Positions 1 to 7,867 of a stretch of 10,893 nt of DNA are shown here, piece after piece (position 1 is the stretch's first letter; each line of letters begins with the position of its first letter). Origin of the DNA: Planctomycetota bacterium (GTDB lineage: Bacteria > Planctomycetota > Planctomycetia > Isosphaerales > Isosphaeraceae); NCBI GenBank assembly GCA_021818605.1, contig JAKAUH010000762.1:1-10893 (forward strand), written 5' to 3'. The position numbers and the translations under genes were made by a program. The notes under the pieces are model-generated. The model was given only the letters and a program-made list of their open reading frames with translations. It ran no database searches and was not told the DNA's origin.

Positions 1-1490
1 TTCTCCTTCTCCGCATCCTCCTTCTCGAGAAGCTCGTTGGTGCGCTCGATCAGCTTGTGGTTGATGGCGTTGACCACCCCTTCGAGCGTCCGGGCGAACT
101 TCTTGGGATCGGAAACCTCCGCGACGAGGGTGACGCGCTTCGGATCGGTGGACCCGAATATCGCCAGCGGCGACGACTTGGCCGATTCGGAGTCTGCCGG
201 CTCGACCTCGACCTTGGCCGATTCATCCCGCGAGAGGAAGACGGCGATCCGCGGTCCAACATGTCCCAGGAAGTCCTTCTTGAAGTCCTGCTTCGCCACG
301 GCCTCGACCGCGCTGCTCAGCTCTTCCACCGCGTCGGCGACCTGCAACCCCACCGGGCCAAGCTTGCCGAGACCATCGACCAGTGAGGCCGGGTTGGCCG
401 ACACCTCGTAGAACGACTCGACCCCCTCGGGCATTGGAATCAGCGACTTGCTGTTGAACGTCGGCTGGTCCAGAAGGGCGAGCACCGTGTTCCGCGGCTT
501 CGGGACAACGAGGCGCAGCTCGGTCAGGAGGGCATCGCCATCGAAGCCGTATCGCATCGCGACTCGCTTGATCCCCAGGGGACCGGCGAGTGCCAGTTGC
601 GGGAAAACCGCGTTGAAATGCTTGGGCGCGTGCTCGAAATCGGTGAAAAAGATCCCCACAGGATCGAAGCTCCCCCGATGTTCCGTTAGTTCCTTCACGA
701 GCGGGTGGTCCACGGCGCTGGGCGTCTTGCCGTCGAGCGCGGCCATGATCTTGTCGGTCGCCGTGGGATGCGGAAAAGCGAAGACCAGGTCTTCTCCCTC
801 CGCCCACCAGCATCGTCCGGCACCCTTCACCTCGGAACCGTCGGGCATGAGGGTCGGAAGCACGACGACCGTGCGCCCCTGCCGGGAGTCGAGCTGCGGC
901 TTGGCCGTTCCGTTGATGAACCTGATAAAGGAAGCCCAGGTCGAACGCGCTTCCTTGGCCGTGGCGCCGCGAACGACAACCGTGAACCGCAGGGATTCGC
1001 CTCGCTGGGCCGGTGTGGTGAAGGGCAGAAGATGCAGGCCGAAAGCAAACCCGTGATGCACGGCGTGCTTGATCTGGGCCACGATCTGCTGACCATTGGT
1101 CGAGCGATTGGAGGAGTAGCTGAGCGCCTTGTCAAAAAGCTGGGAGGCGACCGACTCGAGCATGTCGCCCATGGGGGTGTCGGTCAGGATCTTGGAGGCC
1201 GCGGTGTTCGTCCAGGCGGCGGAGTGCTCGTCGAGACCGGAGAATTCCAGGTAGACGATCAGGCCGTCCTTTGCGAAGTACTTCGCCAGCGGGGTGGCAC
1301 CGGGGGCGAGGCCCGACGCGACTGGCTCCTCCTGGGCGTGCAGAGCCGCCGGGGCCGCCATCGCCGCCAGAAGCGCAAGCAGGCCGGCGAGTCGGCGGGC
1401 TGGTCGTCGGCGGATGTGACGGGGTGGCGGGGCATCGCGACGCGGACCGTTCGGATCAATCGGAGATCGTCGCACGGGTGCGGTCCTCAT
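1..1490 (-). CDS. Secreted planctomycete protein of unknown function (DUF3352-like?), partial at left edge
   Basis: An open frame runs on the minus strand from ATG at 1490-1488 to the left edge with no stop, giving 496 codons; the C-terminus lies outside the window. The N-terminus has a long arginine-rich n-region (about residues 1-33), a hydrophobic core rich in Leu/Ala (about 34-50) and a Sec cleavage site of the form A-x-A after about residue 52 (LHA then QEE), so the protein is probably exported. The mature part alternates beta-like stretches ('DGLIVYLEFSGLD' near 75-87, 'TVVVLPTLMPDG', 'RIAVFL') with amphipathic helices. There is no catalytic or metal motif that I recognise. This layout resembles the secreted DUF3352-type proteins of planctomycetes, but that is a resemblance by eye. 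The visible end is charged and helical (ELLEKEDAEKE). No Shine-Dalgarno precedes the ATG, and M44 lies inside the signal core, so the first ATG was kept. It is divergent from the YbjQ-repeat gene. Confidence 0.8.
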   Translation of the reverse strand, partial: MRTAPVRRSPIDPNGPRRDAPPPRHIRRRPARRLAGLLALLAAMAAPAALHAQEEPVASGLAPGATPLAKYFAKDGLIVYLEFSGLDEHSAAWTNTAASKILTDTPMGDMLESVASQLFDKALSYSSNRSTNGQQIVAQIKHAVHHGFAFGLHLLPFTTPAQRGESLRFTVVVRGATAKEARSTWASFIRFINGTAKPQLDSRQGRTVVVLPTLMPDGSEVKGAGRCWWAEGEDLVFAFPHPTATDKIMAALDGKTPSAVDHPLVKELTEHRGSFDPVGIFFTDFEHAPKHFNAVFPQLALAGPLGIKRVAMRYGFDGDALLTELRLVVPKPRNTVLALLDQPTFNSKSLIPMPEGVESFYEVSANPASLVDGLGKLGPVGLQVADAVEELSSAVEAVAKQDFKKDFLGHVGPRIAVFLSRDESAKVEVEPADSESAKSSPLAIFGSTDPKRVTLVAEVSDPKKFARTLEGVVNAINHKLIERTNELLEKEDAEKE

Positions 1491-1916
1491 GCTGGAACCA
1501 GGGTCGGCGGGAGCGGCTCGGCGAGGGCAAGACGCGTCGGCCAGGTCAATGGTCGCGGGTCCAGGGCCGCCCTGTCGCGGCCGGCCGGGCCCGCAGTCCA
1601 TCCCTTCGCGGCCAACCGTCATGGTAAGTGGCCGGTCGCGTCGCGCCAACAACCCGCCCGGCGTCAATCTCCGGAGCCATCGCCATCCGGGAGGGTCGAT
1701 CCCGCGACCGGTCCGATGCCGGCACGACGCAAACGATCGCCGCGTCCGGTCGGAATAAACCGGGGTGAGGACCGAATCCCTTCCCAGGGGATGCCTGACC
1801 GGCCATGATAGGGCCCGCGCGCCGCGCCGCGTCGGGTCCATGCTGCGGACCCATCCGGGGACGGCCCCGGAACCGACGCCCGGCCACACCCTCGATGACA
1901 GCGGGAGTCGACGGCG
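1491..1916. other. Divergent intergenic region between the secreted protein and the YbjQ-repeat gene
   Basis: I see no convincing gene in these 426 bases; the open frames crossing them are GC-rich shadows with arginine/proline-heavy translations. Toward the plus-strand gene a weak sigma70-like pair can be read: TTCCCA at 1781-1786 and CATGAT at 1804-1809, 17 bases apart, each matching 4 of 6 consensus bases. For the minus gene, TTGACG (1667-1662) and TTGACC (1549-1544) resemble -35 boxes, but neither has a -10 at proper spacing. A small inverted repeat with an A-rich loop lies at 1746-1763 (CCGGT..ACCGG). None of these is strong enough to call a promoter. Confidence 0.5.
1834..1852 (+). promoter_or_regulatory. 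Small leader hairpin upstream of the YbjQ-repeat gene
   Basis: GGGTCC (1834-1839) and GGACCC (1847-1852) form a perfect 6-bp stem with a 7-base loop, 65 bases before the start codon. No T-run follows, so it is not a standard terminator. It could be a leader structure or an operator-like dyad; in sequence this GC-rich it could also be chance. Confidence 0.25.
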
Positions 1917-3050
1917 ATGCTGATGACCGGTCTCTCCGGCAACGAGATCTACTGCCTGGCGCAGAAGGGTTTCGACCCCGGCAATATCGTGGTGGGCAAC
2001 AGCGTCCACTCGCTCGGCCTGGTCCGCGGGTTCACCAGCGGGCTGAAGATGATGTCCGGCGGCGAGATCCGCAGCATCACCGAGCTGATCGTCGACGGCC
2101 GGCATGCCGCCATCAGCCGGCTGGAGAAGGAAGCGCAGGACGAGGGTGACAGCGGCCTCACCGGCGTCGCGTCCGAGCTGAGGAAGCTCGGCAACCTCAT
2201 GGAGTTCCTCGCCGTCGGGTCGTCGGTGCGGACATCCTCGCAGGCCGGGCCGTTCTTCTCGACGGCCTGCTCGGGCCAGGACCTGTTCTGCCAGATCGAC
2301 TCCGGCTACCAGCCCCGGCACTTCGTCATCGGCAACGTGGCGTATGCCCTGGGGATCGCGCGGGGGATCTCCGGCGGGCTGAAGGTCCTGGCTCGCCGCG
2401 GCGAGGTCAAGGAGTTCTCGGACATGTACAACCACACCCGCCACCTGGCCCTCCAGCGGCTCGAGGCCGAGGCCGCCGAGCGCGGGTGCAACGCCGTCGT
2501 GGACATCACCACGCGGATCATTCCCTTCGGGCCGGGGGTGCGCGAGATGCTGATGGTCGGCACCGGCTCGTACAACCCGGCGCTGGGTCAGCCCAAGGTG
2601 CCGTATACCTCGGAGCTGACCGGCGAGGAGCTGTGGAACCTGACGCAGCTCGGATACGCGCCGCATCGGCTGTTGCTGGGGACGAGCGTGTATGCGCTGG
2701 GCCTCGCTGGCGGCTTCACGGCGTTCTTCCGCTCGTTCGCCCGCGGCGAGGTCAGCGAGGTCACCCGGATGGTCTATGACGCGCGGGAGAACTGCCTGGA
2801 CCACATCCGCCGCGAGGCGTCCGAGCGGGGCGTCGACGCGGTCATCGGCGTGAAGCTGTTCATCAACGAGCTGGGCGCGGGCCTCGTCGAGGTCATGGCG
2901 ATCGGCACCGGGATCAAGAAGCACCCGCGCGTCGAGACCCAGAGCGACCAGCTCATCCCGCAGGCGATCACGCGGGACCGCGATACGTTCTTCGACCAGG
3001 CCCCGGCGATGCCGGGCATGCCGCGGCCGAAGACCCTGGAGCGGACGTGA
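1917..3050 (+). CDS. Protein with three tandem YbjQ-like (UPF0145 / heavy-metal-binding family) domains
   Basis: The 377-residue protein consists almost entirely of three copies of one unit of about 105 residues: about 3-104, 115-220 and 230-335. Each copy has an opening segment with a hydrophobic turn (GNSVHSLGL, GNVAYALGI, GTSVYALGL), then a Gly-Glu motif (GGE at 48-50, RGE at 161-163, RGE at 276-278), then a helix with R/H-x-x-A-x-x-x-L-E-x-EA, then a strand (NAVVDI at 192-197, DAVIGV at 307-312) ending in GT/GS near 101, 215 and 330. The same order is seen in single-domain YbjQ proteins such as E. coli YbjQ. That family is about 105 residues long, oligomeric and of unknown function, with metal binding proposed from structure. 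There is no signal peptide or membrane segment, so it is probably cytoplasmic. The tail (336-377) is polar and Pro-rich. The start is supported by GGGAG at 1903-1907, nine bases before the ATG; M3 is an alternative. It appears monocistronic. Confidence 0.85.
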   Translation: MLMTGLSGNEIYCLAQKGFDPGNIVVGNSVHSLGLVRGFTSGLKMMSGGEIRSITELIVDGRHAAISRLEKEAQDEGDSGLTGVASELRKLGNLMEFLAVGSSVRTSSQAGPFFSTACSGQDLFCQIDSGYQPRHFVIGNVAYALGIARGISGGLKVLARRGEVKEFSDMYNHTRHLALQRLEAEAAERGCNAVVDITTRIIPFGPGVREMLMVGTGSYNPALGQPKVPYTSELTGEELWNLTQLGYAPHRLLLGTSVYALGLAGGFTAFFRSFARGEVSEVTRMVYDARENCLDHIRREASERGVDAVIGVKLFINELGAGLVEVMAIGTGIKKHPRVETQSDQLIPQAITRDRDTFFDQAPAMPGMPRPKTLERT

Positions 3051-3197
3051 GAGTCCGACGGATGCGTCCGGCCGCTCGTTCATGGTCCGCCCTCGGCTCG
3101 CCGGGCCTCAGATTAAGAAGGGAAACCCTGCAAGGAGAGAAGAGCCGAGAGCGAAGGAGCCGAGGACCACGCCGGGCGCGCGCTCGCGCTCGCTCGC

Positions 3198-3240
3198 ATC
3201 GATTCAATTCGCTCTCCGCGATTCGTTCTTCGGAATCGAT
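3198..3240. terminator. Possible bidirectional terminator between convergent genes
   Basis: The 209-base convergent gap (3051-3259) holds no gene. ATCGATTC (3198-3205) pairs perfectly with GAATCGAT (3233-3240). A tighter alternative is CGATTC (3219-3224) with GAATCG (3233-3238) around an 8-base loop. A further 9-bp inverted repeat, GAGAGCGAA (3147-3155) with TTCGCTCTC (3208-3216), brackets a run of CGCTCG hexamers at about 3181-3197. The position suits a terminator for both flanking genes. The stems are short and no clear U-tract follows on either strand, so the call is tentative. Confidence 0.3.
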
Positions 3241-3259
3241 TTCTCCCCAGATTCTCAGC

Positions 3260-4747
3260 TCAGGCGATGATGTCGTGAACCACCTTGCCGTGAACATCGG
3301 TGAGGCGGAAATCGCGGCCGGCGTAGCGGTAGGTGAACTGCTCGTGATCGAAGCCCAGCAGCCGGAGGACCGTCGCGTGCAGGTCGTGCACGTGGACCTT
3401 CTTCTCGACGGCCTGGAAGCCGATCTCGTCGGTGGCGCCGTGGACGTACCCGCCCTTGACGCCGCCGCCGGCCAGCCACGTCGTGAAGCCGTAGTGGTTG
3501 TGGTCGCGGCCGTTCATCTTGCCGGCGTTCGAACCGGGCGTCGGCAGCTCGACGGTCGGCGTCCGGCCGAACTCGCCGCCCCAGATCACCAGGGTATCCT
3601 CGAGCATCCCGCGCTGCTTGAGGTCCTTCAGAAAGGCGCCAATCCCCCGGTCGCACTGGTTGGCCAGGGCGCGGTGGCCGGTCTCGAGGTCGTCGTGGTT
3701 ATCCCACGGCTGGCCATCGCCGTGCCAGAGCTGGACGAAGCGGACCCCGCGCTCGAGGAGCCGGCGGGTCACCAGGAGCTGGCGGGCGTGCACGCCGGGC
3801 CCGTACATCTCGCGGATCGACTCGGGCTCGCGGGTGATATCAAAGGCATCCGCCGCGTCGGACTGCATCCGATAGGCCAGCTCGAACGACTGGATTCGGG
3901 CCTCGAGGTCGGCCTCGCCCTTGCGCCCGTCGAGGTGCCGGCGATTCAGTTCGGCGAGGAGGTCGAGCTGGGCGCGCTGGGCCCTCGGCCCGACCGAGCG
4001 GTTGCGGATGTGCGCAATCAGTTTCTCGATGTCGCTGTGCCGGCTGTCGATGTACGTGCCCTGAAAGATGCCGGGCAAAAAGGCCGACTGCCAGTTCTGC
4101 GACTCGGCGATCGGGTAGCCGCCGGGGCACATCACGATGAAGCCGGGCAGGTTCTGGTTCTCGGTGCCGAGCCCGTACATCAGCCAGGAGCCAAAACAGG
4201 GGCGGGCCTGCCGCGCCTCGCCGCAGTTCATCAGCATCAGCGACGGCTCGTGATTGGGGACATCGGCGTGCATCGAGCGGATCACACAGATGTCGTCGAT
4301 CGACTCCGCGGTGTGCCTGAACAGGTCGGAGACCTCGATACCGCTCTGGCCGTACTTGCGGAACGTGAACGGCGAGCGGAACGCGGCGCCGGTCTTGCGC
4401 TCGGTGGGCAGATTCGTGGGCACGGGCTTGCCGTGGAAGCGGGTCAGCGTCGGCTTGGGGTCGAACGTATCCACGTGCGACGGCCCGCCGTTCATGAACA
4501 GGTGCACGACCCGCTTCGCCTTTGCCGGCAGCGGCGGCATCCTGGGCAGGAGCGGATTGACCGAGATCGACGGCGAACCGCCCGGAATCACGGGCGTCCC
4601 CTCGCCGGCGATGGCCGCGCGGCCGAGCAGGCCGGCCTCGGCCATCAGGCCGCCCAGAGCCAGGGCGCCCATGCCCATGCCCGACCGGCACAGCATCTCG
4701 CGGCGCGTCATGATCGAGTCGTCCAGCCGGGTCTGATGATGCGACAT
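3260..4747 (-). CDS. DUF1501 domain protein, Tat-exported (alkaline-phosphatase-like fold)
   Basis: This 495-residue protein belongs to DUF1501 (PF07394), which is very abundant in planctomycetes and is placed in the alkaline phosphatase/sulfatase-like superfamily. Its substrate is not established. The N-terminus has a Tat signal: twin arginine at 15-16 (TRREML), a Gly/Ala/Leu-rich core (about 22-47), then the mature protein. Recognisable motifs in order are GGPSHVDTFDPKP (87-99), the WHGDGQPWDNH segment (341-351, the WDxH motif of the family), GGEFGRTP (390-397), GRDHNHYG (413-420) and HVHDLHATVL (452-461). The many Asp and His residues are consistent with a metal site. An upstream in-frame ATG at 4765 overlaps the stop of the preceding gene as ATGA. 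I chose 4747 because GAGGGAG (4763-4757) sits nine bases before it, while the 4765 start lacks a usable site. It is the second gene of an operon with the cytochrome/DUF1553 gene and is probably translationally coupled to it. Confidence 0.93.
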   Translation of the reverse strand: MSHHQTRLDDSIMTRREMLCRSGMGMGALALGGLMAEAGLLGRAAIAGEGTPVIPGGSPSISVNPLLPRMPPLPAKAKRVVHLFMNGGPSHVDTFDPKPTLTRFHGKPVPTNLPTERKTGAAFRSPFTFRKYGQSGIEVSDLFRHTAESIDDICVIRSMHADVPNHEPSLMLMNCGEARQARPCFGSWLMYGLGTENQNLPGFIVMCPGGYPIAESQNWQSAFLPGIFQGTYIDSRHSDIEKLIAHIRNRSVGPRAQRAQLDLLAELNRRHLDGRKGEADLEARIQSFELAYRMQSDAADAFDITREPESIREMYGPGVHARQLLVTRRLLERGVRFVQLWHGDGQPWDNHDDLETGHRALANQCDRGIGAFLKDLKQRGMLEDTLVIWGGEFGRTPTVELPTPGSNAGKMNGRDHNHYGFTTWLAGGGVKGGYVHGATDEIGFQAVEKKVHVHDLHATVLRLLGFDHEQFTYRYAGRDFRLTDVHGKVVHDIIA

Positions 4748-4756
4748 GCTCGACAA

Positions 4757-4763
4757 CTCCCTC
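4757..4763 (-). promoter_or_regulatory. Ribosome binding site of the DUF1501 gene, overlapping the upstream stop codon
   Basis: On the minus strand GAGGGAG lies nine bases before the ATG at 4747. Its first two bases are the last two of the TGA (4764-4762) that ends the cytochrome/DUF1553 gene. This decides the start at 4747 rather than 4765 and suggests that terminating ribosomes re-initiate on the DUF1501 message. Confidence 0.7.
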
Positions 4764-7719
4764 ATTCCTCGAACATGAACTCGTTGGTCAAGAGGAGCAC
4801 CTGGGCAAGCTGCTCCCAGGGCGACAACGTCTCGCCGGACTTGCCGGAGATCTTGCGCCGCCAGGCGTCGATCACCGAGCCCGAGGCGCTCGACGGCGGG
4901 CCCGCCTGGCGCTTCAGGAACGCCTCGGCCATCGCCAGCTCGTCGGCGTCCGGCGCGCGCAGCAGCACGCGGCGGTACAACCCCCGGATGCCCGCGGATA
5001 GGTCCGCCGACTCCCCGGGCTGGACCGACGCCGCCAGCCGCCGGGACTGCTGGTGCAGGAACGGGCTATTCATCAGGAACAGCGCCTGCTGCGGCACCGT
5101 GGTGACGAACCGACGCGGGCTGGTGGCATCGGGCACAGCGAAGTCAAACGTGCGGTACAGGCCATCGAGGTTCTGCCGGTCGATGAAGCCGTAGACCGTC
5201 CGTCGCGGCGGGAACGGCGCCTCGGTGAGCATGACCGGCCGGCCGCCGAGCTCCGGATCGAGCGCCCCGGAGGTCGCCAGGATCGAGTCGCGCATCGCCT
5301 CGAAGTCCAGCCGCTGCGGGTTGAACCGCCACACCAGGCGGTTCTCGGGATCGACCGCGGCCGCATCCGGGCGGGGCAGGCTGGACTGGCGATAGGCGTT
5401 CGACAGCATGATCCGCCGGTGCAGTGTCTTGATCGACCAGCCGTCGGCGATGAAGTGGCTCGCGAGGTAGTCGAGCAGCTCGGGGTGCGACGGCGGATCG
5501 CTCCGCAGGCCGAAGTCGCTCGGCGTGGTCACAAGCCCCTTGCCGAAGTGCCAGTGCCAGACGCGGTTGACCAGCACCCGCGCGGTAAGTGGATTCTTCG
5601 GGTCGGCGATCGACCGAGCCAGCTCGAGCCGGCCGCTCCCCTGCTGGAACGCCGGCGCGTTGGGACCGGCGATCACCTGGAGAAACCGGCGGGGGACCTG
5701 CTTGCCCGGCCGGCCAGCGTTCCCGCGGATGAAGACGTGCGGCTCGATCGGTTTCGGGGCATCCTTCATCACCATCGCACGCACCGGCGCCGAGGGATCG
5801 TTGCCATTCAGCCGATCGATGGCGCCATTGAGCGCCTCGTAACGCGCACGCTGCGTCTGGTCGAGCAGGACCCGGCGAGCATTGGGCACATCCGCCAGCG
5901 AGAGCAGGCCCTTCGGCCCGAAGAGGGCCTGCCGCAGCGATTCCCACTCCGGCTCGGGCAAGGCGCCGGCCGGGTGTTGCTTCTGCCGTGCCTCGAGCTC
6001 CGCGAAGAGCTCGATGTAACGAGCCGCCACGTCGCTCATCGACCTCGGAGCCTTGCCCAGCACGATGCGGGCGACCACCGGGTGGACGGCCGGGGCCTTC
6101 TTGCCGGCAGATACCGCGGTCAGCTGGCGGCGGATCTCATCGGCCCTGACGGCGAAATCCCCGCGCGGCACCGCGGCAAACGCGTGCCACGGTGCGAGGA
6201 CCGTGTCATTCGCGGTCGCCGCGTTCTGGATGTGCCGTCGCCAGATCATCATCGCGGCGCGGAGCCGGCGTGCGCTGAGCTTGTCGGCCAGCGCCCGCTC
6301 GACGGCCTTCGGGTTCCGCGGGTCGAGGTTCAGGTCATACGCGGCCCGGAGGTAGCGTGAGAACCGCTCGACATAATCCTTGCGGATCTCCTCGATGCGC
6401 GCGGCCAGGTAATCGTCGCGTGCCTTCTTCGTGGCCTCGAGCTTCCGGGTGAACTCGGCCGACCGCGATGCCGGCGCACCCGGCCACTCGATCACCGGCA
6501 GCTCCTCGGGCTCCGTCGAGCTCGCAAAGATGCCGTAGAGCGAGTAGTAGTCGTCCGTCGGGATCGGATCATATTTGTGGTCGTGGCAGCGGGCACAGCC
6601 GACGGTCAGACCCAGCAGCCCTCGGCAGACGACGTCGATCCGGTCGTCGATGATCTCGTTCTGATCCAGGAGGAACCGCCGGCCGACCGTGAGGAATCCC
6701 ATACCGGCCAGCGGACGCGTGTCCTTCGCCTTCCCCTCGCCCTGGGGCAGGCGGTCCGCTGCGATCTGCTCCATGATGAACCGGTCATAGGGCAGGTCAG
6801 CGTTGAAGGCGTCGATGACGTAGTCGCGGTAGGTAAAGGAAAAGGGATAGCGCCGTTCCTGGGTGAAGACGTAGCCCTTGGTGTCGGCGTACCGGGCGAC
6901 GTCGAGCCAGTGCCGGCCCCAGCGCTCGCCGTATCGCGGCGAGGCCAGCAGACGGTCGACCAGGTCCGACCAGGCGTCGGGTGATCGGTCGTTCACGAAC
7001 GCCTCGACCTCCTCGGGGGTCGGCGGGATGCCCCAGAGGTCGATCGTGGCGCGCGGGATGAGCGTGCGGCGATCGGCGGCCGGTGCAGGCCTCAGCCCCT
7101 TCGCCTCGAGCTGGGCCAGGATGAAGGCATCGACCGGAGCGGCGATCCAGGCTCGGTCCTTCACGGCCGGCGGGGACGTCGGCCCGACCGGCCTGAACGC
7201 CCAGTGATCGGCGGCCGGCTCCTTGCCCGCGGCGAGCTTCGCACCCATGGGACCGGCCGGCCACGGGGCGCCCATCGCGACCCACTGGGTCAGCATCGCC
7301 ACCTCCGCCGCGGGCAGCTGGCCCTTCGGCGGCATCTTCAGATCGTGCTCCCGGTACGTCACCGCCTGGATCATCAGGCTCTCATCGGGTTGCGACGGAA
7401 CCATCGCGGGTCCCGTATCGCCCCCCTTGAGCATCGCCTCTCGACTGTCGAGCCGCAAGCTCGACGACTGCTTCCTCGCGCCGTGGCAGTTCAGGCACCT
7501 CTCGACCAGGATCGGCCGGATGCGCGCCTCGAAGAACTCGACGGCCTCGGACGACGGAGCTTTCGCCAGGTTCGCTTTCCCCTTCTCGTCGGCCCGGGCC
7601 GTTCCGACACCTCCGGCCGCCATCGCGATGGCCAAAAGCCCGCACGCCGCGAGGCGCAGCAGCGGACCCTGCCACGAAAGGGGGCGGAAGAAGTCTTGCT
7701 CGTGAGCGAGGATAATCAT
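4762..7719 (-). CDS. Planctomycete cytochrome C / DUF1549 / DUF1553 (PSCyt1-PSCyt2-PSD1) secreted protein
   Basis: From the ATG at 7719 the protein has 985 residues. A Sec signal peptide covers about 1-43 (core 'LLRLAACGLLAIAMAAGG', cleavage after ARA). A PSCyt1-type cytochrome segment follows (about 60-150) with the haem motif CLNCH at 75-79 and a downstream MPP (129-131) that could supply the axial Met. DUF1549/PSCyt2 occupies about 195-403. It includes WGRHWLDVARYADT (267-280) and a second CxxCH, CARCH at 375-379, within the family's GCARCHDHKYDPIP block. A charged linker of about 280 residues separates it from DUF1553/PSD1 (about 695-980), which has NRVWHWHFGKGLV (718-730), SDFGLRSDPPSHPELLD (734-750), PQRLDFEAMRDS (801-812) and LTNEFMFEE at the C-terminus. 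Family members are thought to be periplasmic haem proteins of unknown substrate. The frame stays open to an ATG at 7869, but I prefer 7719: the signal peptide begins there, AGGA lies 11 bases upstream, and the candidate promoter falls at 7875-7903. It is first gene of the operon with DUF1501. Confidence 0.93.
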   Translation of the reverse strand: MIILAHEQDFFRPLSWQGPLLRLAACGLLAIAMAAGGVGTARADEKGKANLAKAPSSEAVEFFEARIRPILVERCLNCHGARKQSSSLRLDSREAMLKGGDTGPAMVPSQPDESLMIQAVTYREHDLKMPPKGQLPAAEVAMLTQWVAMGAPWPAGPMGAKLAAGKEPAADHWAFRPVGPTSPPAVKDRAWIAAPVDAFILAQLEAKGLRPAPAADRRTLIPRATIDLWGIPPTPEEVEAFVNDRSPDAWSDLVDRLLASPRYGERWGRHWLDVARYADTKGYVFTQERRYPFSFTYRDYVIDAFNADLPYDRFIMEQIAADRLPQGEGKAKDTRPLAGMGFLTVGRRFLLDQNEIIDDRIDVVCRGLLGLTVGCARCHDHKYDPIPTDDYYSLYGIFASSTEPEELPVIEWPGAPASRSAEFTRKLEATKKARDDYLAARIEEIRKDYVERFSRYLRAAYDLNLDPRNPKAVERALADKLSARRLRAAMMIWRRHIQNAATANDTVLAPWHAFAAVPRGDFAVRADEIRRQLTAVSAGKKAPAVHPVVARIVLGKAPRSMSDVAARYIELFAELEARQKQHPAGALPEPEWESLRQALFGPKGLLSLADVPNARRVLLDQTQRARYEALNGAIDRLNGNDPSAPVRAMVMKDAPKPIEPHVFIRGNAGRPGKQVPRRFLQVIAGPNAPAFQQGSGRLELARSIADPKNPLTARVLVNRVWHWHFGKGLVTTPSDFGLRSDPPSHPELLDYLASHFIADGWSIKTLHRRIMLSNAYRQSSLPRPDAAAVDPENRLVWRFNPQRLDFEAMRDSILATSGALDPELGGRPVMLTEAPFPPRRTVYGFIDRQNLDGLYRTFDFAVPDATSPRRFVTTVPQQALFLMNSPFLHQQSRRLAASVQPGESADLSAGIRGLYRRVLLRAPDADELAMAEAFLKRQAGPPSSASGSVIDAWRRKISGKSGETLSPWEQLAQVLLLTNEFMFEE

Positions 7720-7730
7720 GGCACGTTCGA

Positions 7731-7734
7731 TCCT
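7731..7734 (-). promoter_or_regulatory. Weak ribosome binding site favouring the start at 7719
   Basis: AGGA on the minus strand (7734-7731) lies 11 bases before the ATG at 7719. The match is short and the spacing long, but it agrees with the signal peptide placement and argues against the upstream ATG at 7869. Confidence 0.4.
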
Positions 7735-7867
7735 GAGCCATGGAGGAGGGAAAACACGGGCAGACGTTTCGCCAGCCAGGGAGGCTGACGCGGTGGGTCG
7801 GGCGCCGTCCGCTCCATACTCCAGCGAACTCACCCTCGCGACAGATCCGCCACGGCGTGCGGCTGCC

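Noticed and set aside
705..1808. A 367-codon plus-strand open frame
   Set aside because: It is antisense to the secreted protein at 1-1490, which has a signal peptide and protein-like composition. The plus frame is Gly/Arg-rich and has neither.
3181..3197. CGCTCG hexamer run
   Set aside because: It has fewer than three copies and is a simple GC-rich run; I see no reason to treat it as a functional repeat or CRISPR-like array.
3047..5194. A 715-codon open frame on the plus strand
   Set aside because: It is antisense to the DUF1501 gene and the end of the cytochrome/DUF1553 gene, both of which have clear family motifs. Its translation is Ala/Gly/Val/Arg-rich without domains, as expected for the complementary frame of a GC-rich gene.
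5053..6360. A 435-codon plus-strand open frame
   Set aside because: It is the mirror frame of the DUF1553 and linker parts of the minus-strand gene, with Arg/Glu/His-rich low-information translation.
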